Origin: Candidatus Omnitrophica bacterium UBA1562 | GTDB taxonomy: Bacteria > Omnitrophota > Gorgyraeia > Gygaellales > Profunditerraquicolaceae | Direction of reading: 5' to 3' | DNA: 8,117 bases | Assembly: GCA_002322525.1 (NCBI GenBank) | Contig: DCOU01000130.1 | Coordinates: 1,199 to 9,315 of the forward strand | Shown: positions 1 to 4,180 of the stretch, piece by piece | How the letters are laid out: each line of letters starts with the position of its first letter | How positions within the stretch are numbered: position 1 is the first letter of the stretch | Translations under genes and position numbers: made by a program | The notes under the pieces: generated by a model | Database searches by the model: none | The model's input: only the letters and a program-made list of their open reading frames with translations | Told to the model about the DNA's origin: nothing

Positions 1-33
1 AAAATCGCCAGAAGCTTCGCCGAAGGCGATTTT
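1..33. terminator. Terminator-like inverted repeat at the window edge
   Basis: AAAATCGCC (1-9) is the exact reverse complement of GGCGATTTT (25-33), with a 15-nt loop between. The A-run on one side and T-run on the other would let the hairpin act as a terminator in either direction. It sits just before the promoter at 36-63 and probably ends a gene lying left of the window. The T-tract is only four bases, so this is moderate evidence. Confidence 0.45.
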
Positions 34-35
34 GC

Positions 36-63
36 TTGACAAAATAGTGGTTTATGGTAATTT
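36..63 (+). promoter_or_regulatory. Promoter of the MNT/HEPN module
   Basis: A perfect -35 hexamer TTGACA (36-41) is followed after 16 bp by TAATTT (58-63). The bases before it make an extended -10 (TGGTAATTT, 55-63). The -10 is weak on its own, but the -35 is consensus and the position fits a start codon at 87. The -10 is buried in the palindrome at 51-74, so a protein bound there would block RNA polymerase. Confidence 0.55.
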
Positions 64-74
64 ATTACCATAAA
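51..74. promoter_or_regulatory. Perfect 11-2-11 palindrome, probable operator
   Basis: TTTATGGTAAT (51-61) and ATTACCATAAA (64-74) are perfect reverse complements with a 2-bp spacer. The site covers the -10 and the likely transcription start. The first gene encodes a winged-helix DNA-binding domain fused to a nucleotidyltransferase, so autorepression is the simplest reading. The palindrome itself is seen in the sequence; the regulator is inferred. Confidence 0.6.
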
Positions 75-86
75 CATGGTGAAAAG

Positions 87-632
87 ATGATATCCTTACG
101 TTCAAAAGTGGCGATAAAATTACTGGATTACTATTTTCTTAATCCGGATGCTCAAGTCTACATTAATGAGCTGGCAAGGATTTTAGATCTTGACCCTAAA
201 AATACGGAAACCAAACTCAAAGAATTAGAGAAAGAAGGCCTTTTTAAAAGCGAATTTCGCGGAAAACAAAGATATTTTTTTCTTGCAAAAGATAACCCCG
301 TTTTGGAACACTACCGCCAGATTTTCCTAAGGACCCATGGCATAGAAAAAAGGCTCAAAGATATGACAGGTAATATCAAAGGACTTAAGGAAGCTTATCT
401 ATTTGGCTCATACGCAAGCAACAAGATGGATTCTTCAAGCGATATCGATCTTTTGGCTATTGGAACACATTCAATTTTGGAATTGCAGAGAGTTATAGCT
501 AAATTGCAGAAGGATACAGGTAGGGAATTCAATGTAACAAATTTAAGCCCAAAGGAATTCCAGGCAAAGAAGAAAAATAAAGACTATTTTATAAACAACA
601 TCTTTAAAACTAAAATTATAAGGCTTGTATGA
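87..632 (+). CDS. HTH-nucleotidyltransferase (MNT-type antitoxin-like) protein
   Basis: Residues 1-70 (counted from the ATG at 87, 181 aa) form a winged helix-turn-helix, with INELARILDLD as an early helix and a wing near RGKQRYFF. Residues 100-181 form a minimal nucleotidyltransferase with the GSY...DID signature (G107-S108, metal-binding D119 and D121). The ending GREFNVTNLSPKEF...IIRLV is typical of HTH-linked MNT proteins; the usual third acidic residue is not obvious, which is common in minimal MNTs. An in-frame ATG at 54 was rejected because it lies inside the promoter palindrome. The stop overlaps the next start by ATGA, indicating translational coupling to the HEPN gene. In type VII (HEPN/MNT) systems the MNT partner neutralises the HEPN toxin by AMPylation. 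Here the fused DNA-binding domain probably also regulates the operon. The family call is firm; the antitoxin role is inferred from the pairing. Confidence 0.8.
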   Translation: MISLRSKVAIKLLDYYFLNPDAQVYINELARILDLDPKNTETKLKELEKEGLFKSEFRGKQRYFFLAKDNPVLEHYRQIFLRTHGIEKRLKDMTGNIKGLKEAYLFGSYASNKMDSSSDIDLLAIGTHSILELQRVIAKLQKDTGREFNVTNLSPKEFQAKKKNKDYFINNIFKTKIIRLV

Positions 633-1024
633 TCAATTTTGAGAGTCAATACTTTCAAAAGCTGGCATTTAAAGAAAAACAAATTAACCAATTCTTGAAT
701 TCTGCCCTGCACGACCTTAGAATAGCTGAAGAATCGAATATTACTGATGTTATTTTTAAATTCAGTTACGATGCTCTCATAAAATTAGGTATCGCGCTCA
801 TCGCTAAAAAAGGACGCAAGGTAAGAAGTGTAACCGGCCATCATGTTAAAATTTTGGAGAAACTGAGCCAGCTGCTTAAGGATGAAGATGTTCTTGTGCT
901 TGGCAATAAGATGAGGCAGGAGCGCAATGTTAATCTTTATGACGGAGGATTTTTTGTGGGGGATAAGGATAGTCTTGAATACCTCAAATTTGTCAAGGGC
1001 GCTTTCAAAAAAGCGGTAATCTAA
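629..1024 (+). CDS. HEPN-domain protein (toxin-like partner of MNT)
   Basis: This 131-residue, mostly helical protein has HEPN-family features: a long first helix, a FSYDALIKLGIALIAKKG segment around 45-62, a GHH turn (70-72), and an arginine motif RQERNVNLYDGG at 96-107. HEPN RNases usually carry R-x4-6-H, and HepT toxins R-x4-H-x-Y. Here R99 is followed five residues later by Tyr104 rather than His, giving R-N-x3-Y-D. The protein may therefore be an inactive, substrate-binding or divergent HEPN. The start overlaps the stop of the MNT gene by four bases. A strong terminator follows 21 bp after the stop, so the two genes form a closed transcription unit. The HEPN/MNT pairing supports a toxin-antitoxin or nucleotide-signalling module; toxicity is not shown by the sequence. 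Confidence 0.75.
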   Translation: MINFESQYFQKLAFKEKQINQFLNSALHDLRIAEESNITDVIFKFSYDALIKLGIALIAKKGRKVRSVTGHHVKILEKLSQLLKDEDVLVLGNKMRQERNVNLYDGGFFVGDKDSLEYLKFVKGAFKKAVI

Positions 1025-1045
1025 AGGGGAATAATAGGGTATATT

Positions 1046-1077
1046 AACCTAGGCGCCTTAAAGGTGCCTAGGTTTTT
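1046..1077 (+). terminator. Rho-independent terminator after the HEPN gene
   Basis: AACCTAGGCGCCTT (1046-1059) pairs with AAGGTGCCTAGGTT (1061-1074) with a single G-U wobble; the innermost bases form the loop. The stem runs into TTTTT (1073-1077), then ATTTTTG. This is a strong intrinsic terminator that separates the MNT/HEPN module from the metal genes. Confidence 0.88.
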
Positions 1078-1424
1078 ATTTTTGTCAGAAATCTTATTAG
1101 ATATGAGGATCCCTGTTTGGTCATTGGTGCAAGTACCGCGATATGATTTTAGGCATATTAAAGGGGTTAAGTGATTTAGAGTAAAGAAGTTGCGGAAAAT
1201 TTCCATTGCTTGCAAACTATTTCTAATGTTGCATAATGTGAAGCAATGTTAAGTAATGTAGTGGCGATTTTGGAGAGATTAAGTGTATTAGTATGAAAGA
1301 AACCGAGAGAACGAGCCAATTCTATTTAGAATAACCAAAACTTGCTCCCCAAGACCCTTATTTAATCTACTGACACACGTCTTTTCTTAAAAGCATAATT
1401 CAAGACTAACTCCTGAAAATTCTC
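1078..1424. other. Noncoding interval between terminator and CadC-like promoter
   Basis: I see no convincing gene here. The stretch holds the phased decamer repeat (1224-1263) and a small perfect palindrome, ATTCTA-TT-TAGAAT (1319-1332). A minus-strand reading frame overlaps the left part but also covers the terminator, and it has no family signature. The long leader (about 350 bp from terminator to -35) is unusual next to the compact operons and may be the remnant of a recombination event. Confidence 0.5.
1224..1263. repeat. Four phased decamer repeats (TAATGTNNNN x4), copy 1
   Basis: Four consecutive 10-bp units start at 1224, 1234, 1244 and 1254: TAATGTTGCA, TAATGTGAAG, CAATGTTAAG, TAATGTAGTG. 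AATGT recurs with an exact 10-bp period, placing each unit on the same face of the helix. A related array lies at 3441-3480 and shares the exact 15-mer TTGCATAATGTGAAG (1229-1243 and 3446-3460). Each array lies 90-165 bp upstream of an ArsR-family promoter. It may be a protein-binding array or a recombination site. Confidence 0.6.
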
Positions 1425-1453
1425 TTGACAGAAAAATTTAAATATTATATTAT
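1425..1453 (+). promoter_or_regulatory. Promoter of the CadC-like operon
   Basis: TTGACA (1425-1430) and TATTAT (1448-1453) are separated by an ideal 17 bp. The -35 context TTGACAGAAA and an AT-rich TTTAAATA spacer are shared with the arsR promoter at 3572-3599, so the two promoters may have a common origin. The 7-2-7 palindrome directly downstream overlaps the expected start of transcription. Confidence 0.8.
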
Positions 1454-1458
1454 TATAA

Positions 1459-1474
1459 TTGAATAACTATTCAA
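1459..1474. promoter_or_regulatory. ArsR/CadC-type operator, 7-2-7 palindrome
   Basis: TTGAATA (1459-1465), AC, TATTCAA (1468-1474) is a perfect inverted repeat just after the -10. As I recall it, the CadC operator of plasmid pI258 has the same 7-2-7 geometry (TCAAATA-nn-TATTTGA). Binding here would block initiation until metal releases the repressor, so autoregulation by the next gene is likely. Confidence 0.75.
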
Positions 1475-1492
1475 GCATTATGAGGAGAGCAT

Positions 1493-1861
1493 ATGTCAAG
1501 GCAAGCTAATACAAAGGACACCTGCAAGATGATCTGTTTCAATAAGGCTAAGGTTAATGGGATAAAAAAAGCAATGCCGCTCCATGAAAAACTAAATAAC
1601 CTGACTGAAGTGTTTGACGCCATCTCTGATAATACGCGCATTAAGATTATTTTGGCTTTAAAAGATGGTGAATTATGTGTCTGTGATATCTCGCATGTGT
1701 TAGGCTCGAGCCTTTCCGCAGTGTCGCATCAGCTGCGCATATTACGCGGTCTGAGATTTGTAAAATACAGGAATGATGGCAGGATGGTTTTCTATTCGCT
1801 TGCTGACAAGCACATCATAAAGCTGATTGAAGAGGGAATAAGACATGTCGGGAAAGGATAA
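1493..1861 (+). CDS. cadC: CadC-like ArsR/SmtB metal-responsive repressor
   Basis: This 122-residue ArsR/SmtB winged-helix repressor resembles CadC closely. The N-terminal KDTCKMICFNKAKVN matches the CadC pattern KDTC-x3-C, giving Cys11 and Cys15. The helix-3 motif ELCVCD gives Cys62 and Cys64. Together these are the four thiolates of the CadC Cd/Pb/Bi site. The recognition helix is near SLSAVSHQLRILRG (73-86). The C-terminal helix keeps D105-x-H107 and H118 of the SmtB/CadC zinc site, but the fourth ligand position (Glu in CadC) is Lys121. The gene starts at ATG 1493 after GAGGAGAG (1482-1489) and is preceded by a promoter and 7-2-7 operator. It heads an operon with four downstream genes. 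A Cd(II)/Pb(II)/Zn(II)-type sensor is likely; the true inducer is unknown because no intact cadA follows. Confidence 0.85.
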   Translation: MSRQANTKDTCKMICFNKAKVNGIKKAMPLHEKLNNLTEVFDAISDNTRIKIILALKDGELCVCDISHVLGSSLSAVSHQLRILRGLRFVKYRNDGRMVFYSLADKHIIKLIEEGIRHVGKG

Positions 1862-1869
1862 TTGTAAAG

Positions 1870-2352
1870 ATGAAGAACAAAATTAAAAAAATAACAATTC
1901 TTTTAACTGCATTTCTCATCGTTTCTATACTGCACCTGCTGTATTTTAAAATCAGTGAGGGTAATTGCGGTGGCGTTGGATGGTTTTCAAAGTATATTGA
2001 AGACAAGGAATATTTTTTGGGCATTTCATATGGCCTGTCATTTGCATTTATTGTATTTGCATTTTTGAAATACAAACAAAACAGAAGAAGTGCTTTAAAA
2101 GCGGCAGCGGGTGGCGGGTTGCTGGCTGTTGTTTTATGGCTTTCATGTTTTCTCTTTGGATGTTGCGGCTCCCCGATGCTAATTGTGTATCTGAATCTGA
2201 TTGGTTTGTCAAATTTAAAAATTCCTAAATTGGTTTTATTAATAATGACAATAATCTTTATTGGTATAGGCTATATCTGGCTTAATAGGAAATCCCCTGA
2301 GGGTTGTTGTAATGGAAAGCCCTGCAAGGCAGAAAAAAATGAAGAAATTTAA
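1870..2352 (+). CDS. Four-helix membrane protein with Cys motifs, unknown function
   Basis: I do not recognise this 160-residue protein with certainty. It has four likely membrane helices: about 6-26, 48-66, 77-97 and 119-138. Cysteines lie in telling places: C33 in GNCGGVG after helix 1, C93 and the pair C98-C99 in FGCCGSPM at the end of helix 3, and a tail GCCNGKPC (C146, C147, C152). Vicinal thiols at a membrane face and in a short C-terminal tail recall thiol-based soft-metal transporters such as the Mer membrane proteins, but I see no clear MerT/MerC match. The gene begins 8 bp after the CadC-like stop, behind AAAGGA, and its end overlaps the next gene. A role in metal uptake, export or transfer is inferred from the operon and cysteines. 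Confidence 0.75.
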   Translation: MKNKIKKITILLTAFLIVSILHLLYFKISEGNCGGVGWFSKYIEDKEYFLGISYGLSFAFIVFAFLKYKQNRRSALKAAAGGGLLAVVLWLSCFLFGCCGSPMLIVYLNLIGLSNLKIPKLVLLIMTIIFIGIGYIWLNRKSPEGCCNGKPCKAEKNEEI

Positions 2353-2944
2353 ATTAACTTATGACTGGCCGATTGAAAAGGGAAGGTATCTGACAGGCAA
2401 TCCCTTTTCGCCTGTGGCAGTTGTTATAATTTTAGTCACGCCGCAAGACAAAATACCCTGGGAAATTGAAGAGCTTGTGAGGGCAGGTGTGGAAAAAGGG
2501 GCCGCAATCAGCGGCACCTTGCAAACAGCTAACATAGGAATTGAAAAGCTGATAGTAAATCTAATCTCGAATCCGAACGTACGCTATCTTTTATTGTTTG
2601 GTAGTGAATCGGGGCATTTCACAGCGGATGCTCTAAAGGCATTATTTAGGAATGGGATGGATGAGAAAGGGTACATCATAAACACAAAAGCGCCTACTGC
2701 AATCTTGAAGAATATTCCTAAGGATGCTGTAGAAAGATTAAGAAAGCAGATTCAACTGGTTGATTTGAGCGGGATATCTGGCATGGATGTTTTGGAAAAG
2801 GCAGTGTGGTCCTGCTATCAGGAAAAAGAGACTCTTTTTGAAATTGAGGGGAGAAAATACCTGCTTTATGACAATGGGCCATTTCCCGAAGAGCCGATTA
2901 TTTACAGGCTGACGGATAAATTGAGGGAGAAACAGGATGGATAG
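2339..2944 (+). CDS. MtrA-like corrinoid-domain protein, soluble
   Basis: This protein is homologous to tetrahydromethanopterin S-methyltransferase subunit A. It shows the MtrA landmarks in order: WPIEKGRYLTGN, SPVAVV, GAAISGTLQTANIGIEK, NLISNPNVRYLLLFG, the SGHFT segment, LKALFRNGMDEKGYI, then an ILKNIP...RLRKQIQLVDL segment. The His of SGHFT (His93 from this start) aligns with the histidine I recall as the lower cobalt ligand of methanogen MtrA, so cobamide binding is plausible. The protein is about 201 aa and lacks the hydrophobic C-terminal anchor of methanogen MtrA; its last 40 residues are charged, so it should be soluble. No other Mtr subunit is present, which argues against the energy-conserving complex. 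The ATG at 2339 fits the family start (MKKFKLTYDWP) behind AAGG; an ATG at 2312 behind GAGGG would add nine residues. It overlaps both neighbours. Function in a metal operon is unknown; corrinoid-linked methyl transfer is inference. Confidence 0.82.
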   Translation: MKKFKLTYDWPIEKGRYLTGNPFSPVAVVIILVTPQDKIPWEIEELVRAGVEKGAAISGTLQTANIGIEKLIVNLISNPNVRYLLLFGSESGHFTADALKALFRNGMDEKGYIINTKAPTAILKNIPKDAVERLRKQIQLVDLSGISGMDVLEKAVWSCYQEKETLFEIEGRKYLLYDNGPFPEEPIIYRLTDKLREKQDG

Positions 2945-3266
2945 AGAGATTGAAAGATTGGAGAACTGCCTTAAGGCAATGAGGAAATGCCTTAAAATTC
3001 CTAATGTAGAAAACTGTATCTGTTTTTCTGATGCCTTTAAAGTACTCCACTTGGAGGCAAATGAATTAAGCGAAAAGATTGGCCAAATATCCGACCCCAA
3101 AGGTAAAGGAAAACTCACATCAATCAAAAAAGAGATAGAAAAAATCAAGGAAAATATTTCCAAAGGCAATAAAGAGTGTCTTGGTTGCAGTCCTTGTATA
3201 GCCTCTGTGGTTTTTAAGAGTTACTCCGAGAAGCTGAATAATTTATATTTAGATAATAAACTGTAA
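2937..3266 (+). CDS. Small Cys-rich helical protein, unknown function
   Basis: This 109-residue protein has no family I recognise. It carries C11, C18, C27-x-C29 (NCICF), and a C-x2-C-x2-C cluster, ECLGCSPC (C81, C84, C87), near the C terminus. The middle (54-77) is Lys/Glu-rich and probably a helical coil. It could bind a soft metal or an Fe-S cluster, or pass electrons or methyl groups to the MtrA-like protein; each is inference. The start overlaps the MtrA-like stop by 8 bp and follows GAGGGAGA (2923-2930) at six bases, so it is translationally coupled to that gene. The tight coupling suggests the two products act together. Confidence 0.75.
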   Translation: MDREIERLENCLKAMRKCLKIPNVENCICFSDAFKVLHLEANELSEKIGQISDPKGKGKLTSIKKEIEKIKENISKGNKECLGCSPCIASVVFKSYSEKLNNLYLDNKL

Positions 3267-3279
3267 AGTGGAACGACAA

Positions 3280-3453
3280 ATGGCAAAGAAAAATTCATCT
3301 AAAGTATACGAATTCAATATTAAGGGCATGGATTGCCCGGATTGCTCGACAAGTATCGAGAAGGCAATATTAAAGATTAAAGGCGTGAAATCGGCAAAGA
3401 TAAATTTCAAGACCGCTAAATTAGCCGTAGAAGCAGAAGACGATCTTGCATAA
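3280..3453 (+). CDS. HMA heavy-metal-associated domain, short/truncated
   Basis: This 57-residue ORF is a heavy-metal-associated domain with the GMDCPDC motif (C19, C22 from the ATG at 3280) and the fold order YEFNIKGMDC / SIEKAILKIKGVKSAKIN / KTAKLAVEAE. A complete HMA domain has another helix and strand (about 12-15 residues, usually ending in a KKAGY-like stretch). Here translation stops just after AEDDLA, and the bases beyond the stop do not encode the rest in frame. The stop lies inside the second phased-repeat array, sharing the 15-mer TTGCATAATGTGAAG. This is therefore probably the stump of a CadA/ZntA-type P-type ATPase or a chaperone cut by rearrangement, though a minimal functional chaperone is possible. 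A GTG at 3268 would add four residues; ATG 3280 is preferred. Confidence 0.7.
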   Translation: MAKKNSSKVYEFNIKGMDCPDCSTSIEKAILKIKGVKSAKINFKTAKLAVEAEDDLA

Positions 3454-3480
3454 TGTGAAGAGATGTTGCATTACGTTATA
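3441..3480. repeat. Phased decamer repeats, copy 2
   Basis: Four 10-bp units, CGATCTTGCA, TAATGTGAAG, AGATGTTGCA and TTACGTTATA, align in register with the array at 1224-1263 and share its exact 15-mer TTGCATAATGTGAAG (3446-3460). The first unit is still coding (end of the HMA ORF) and the stop codon TAA falls at the start of unit 2. This copy is more degenerate than the first. Confidence 0.55.
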
Positions 3481-3571
3481 GCTTAAATAGGATAAAGCAG
3501 CTTATCCACGAGAAAAAATCCTACCAAGGTTCTAAGACCCACTCTTGGTTAACCAGAATTAGTAAAAACAG

Positions 3572-3599
3572 TTGACAGAAAGTTTAAATAGTTTATAAT
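3572..3599 (+). promoter_or_regulatory. arsRp: Promoter of the arsenic operon
   Basis: A perfect TTGACA (3572-3577) and a perfect TATAAT (3594-3599) are 16 bp apart. The strength fits a repressor-controlled resistance operon. The -35 flank and AT-rich spacer resemble the CadC-like promoter at 1425-1453. The dyad at 3598-3625 overlaps the -10 and the start site. Confidence 0.85.
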
Positions 3600-3625
3600 A
3601 TATGTGTAATCGATTATAGTTATAT
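3598..3625. promoter_or_regulatory. ArsR operator dyad
   Basis: The core TAATCGATTA (3607-3616) is a perfect palindrome centred between 3611 and 3612. Outward symmetry resumes at 3605/3618 and over five pairs 3598-3602/3621-3625, with three mismatched pairs between. The dyad covers the end of the -10 and the likely +1, the usual place for autorepression by ArsR. Its sequence differs from the CadC-like operator at 1459-1474, so the two repressors probably act separately. Confidence 0.6.
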
Positions 3626-3639
3626 AAGGGAGACGCTCC

Positions 3640-3999
3640 ATGAAAGAAGAATTAAACTTATTTAAGGCACTGTCGGATGAAACGCGGTTGCGCATAATGG
3701 CCTTATTGATAGAAAGGGAACTTTGTGTCTGTCAACTTGAATGGGCTTTAGAGTTATCTCAGGCAAAGGTGTCCCGCCACCTGACGGTGCTTAAAAATGC
3801 GGGGTTAGTTCAAGACAGGCGTAAAGGGCTATGGATATTTTATTCACTATGTAAGCCCAAGAATGAATTAGAAAAAATCATCCAAAAATATTTTAAAGAA
3901 TACTTTATCAAAAAACATGATTTATTCAAAAATGATATTGTCAATATGAAGAAATGTGTAGGTAAACCCTTAGAAAAATTAACTAGTATAAGAAGGTGA
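3640..3999 (+). CDS. arsR: ArsR arsenic-responsive repressor
   Basis: This 119-residue ArsR/SmtB repressor has FKALSDETRLRIMALL (residues 8-23) and the helix-3 sensor motif ELCVCQL with Cys29 and Cys31, the C-V-C pair that binds As(III)/Sb(III) in R773-type ArsR. The recognition helix is LSQAKVSRHLTVLKNAG (39-55), followed by the wing DRRKGLWIFYSL. The C-terminal tail (72-119) is longer than in minimal ArsR and contains Cys106, a possible third thiolate. AAGGGAG (3626-3632) lies seven bases before the ATG. It leads the arsenic operon. In this family As(III) binding releases the operator; here that is inferred from motif and context. Confidence 0.9.
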   Translation: MKEELNLFKALSDETRLRIMALLIERELCVCQLEWALELSQAKVSRHLTVLKNAGLVQDRRKGLWIFYSLCKPKNELEKIIQKYFKEYFIKKHDLFKNDIVNMKKCVGKPLEKLTSIRR

Positions 4000-4004
4000 G
4001 TAGA

Positions 4005-4169
4005 ATGTCCGAAGAAAAAATAACAATAATATTGGACCAAAGGCAAATCTTAGAGCTCGATGAGATCATTCTTGATAAGGATAAAGATGCCGCTTACAAG
4101 TTCTTGCAAGATTATATCTACAAGCCTGTCAAGAGAAGCAAGGAGTCGCATTGTAAACCACCATTTTAG
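4005..4169 (+). CDS. Conserved-looking 54-aa protein ending in SHCKPPF
   Basis: This short ORF fills the gap between arsR and the permease: ATG at 4005 behind AAGGTGAG (3993-4000), stop TAG at 4167-4169. It is acidic and helical in the middle (LDQRQILELDEIILDKDKD), then a basic stretch, and ends SKESHCKPPF with one Cys (C50) next to His. The spacing is operon-like (5 bp after arsR, 11 bp before the permease), with a good ribosome site and no overlap. I cannot assign a function. The final His-Cys pair might bind a metalloid or help regulate the permease; that is speculation. Its length would hide it from most gene callers. Confidence 0.65.
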   Translation: MSEEKITIILDQRQILELDEIILDKDKDAAYKFLQDYIYKPVKRSKESHCKPPF

Positions 4170-4180
4170 GGGGAATTGTT

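Noticed and set aside
54..86. Upstream ATG giving 11 extra residues to the HTH-MNT protein
   Set aside because: It lies inside the -10/palindrome, upstream of or at the transcription start, and has no ribosome site; the ATG at 87 fits the family.
1021..1215. Minus-strand 64-residue frame
   Set aside because: It overlaps the strong terminator at 1046-1077, lacks a family signature and has no convincing ribosome site.
2738..3169. Minus-strand 143-residue frame
   Set aside because: It is antisense to the well-supported MtrA-like and Cys-rich genes and reads as low-complexity Ser/Leu/Phe sequence.
1224..3480. CRISPR array or integron attC sites at the phased repeats
   Set aside because: The units are contiguous 10-mers without spacers and no cas or integrase gene is present; attC core sites are not seen.
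3523..3549. ACCAAG/CTTGGT hairpin as terminator of the CadC-like operon
   Set aside because: The stem is only six pairs with a 15-nt loop and no T-tract.
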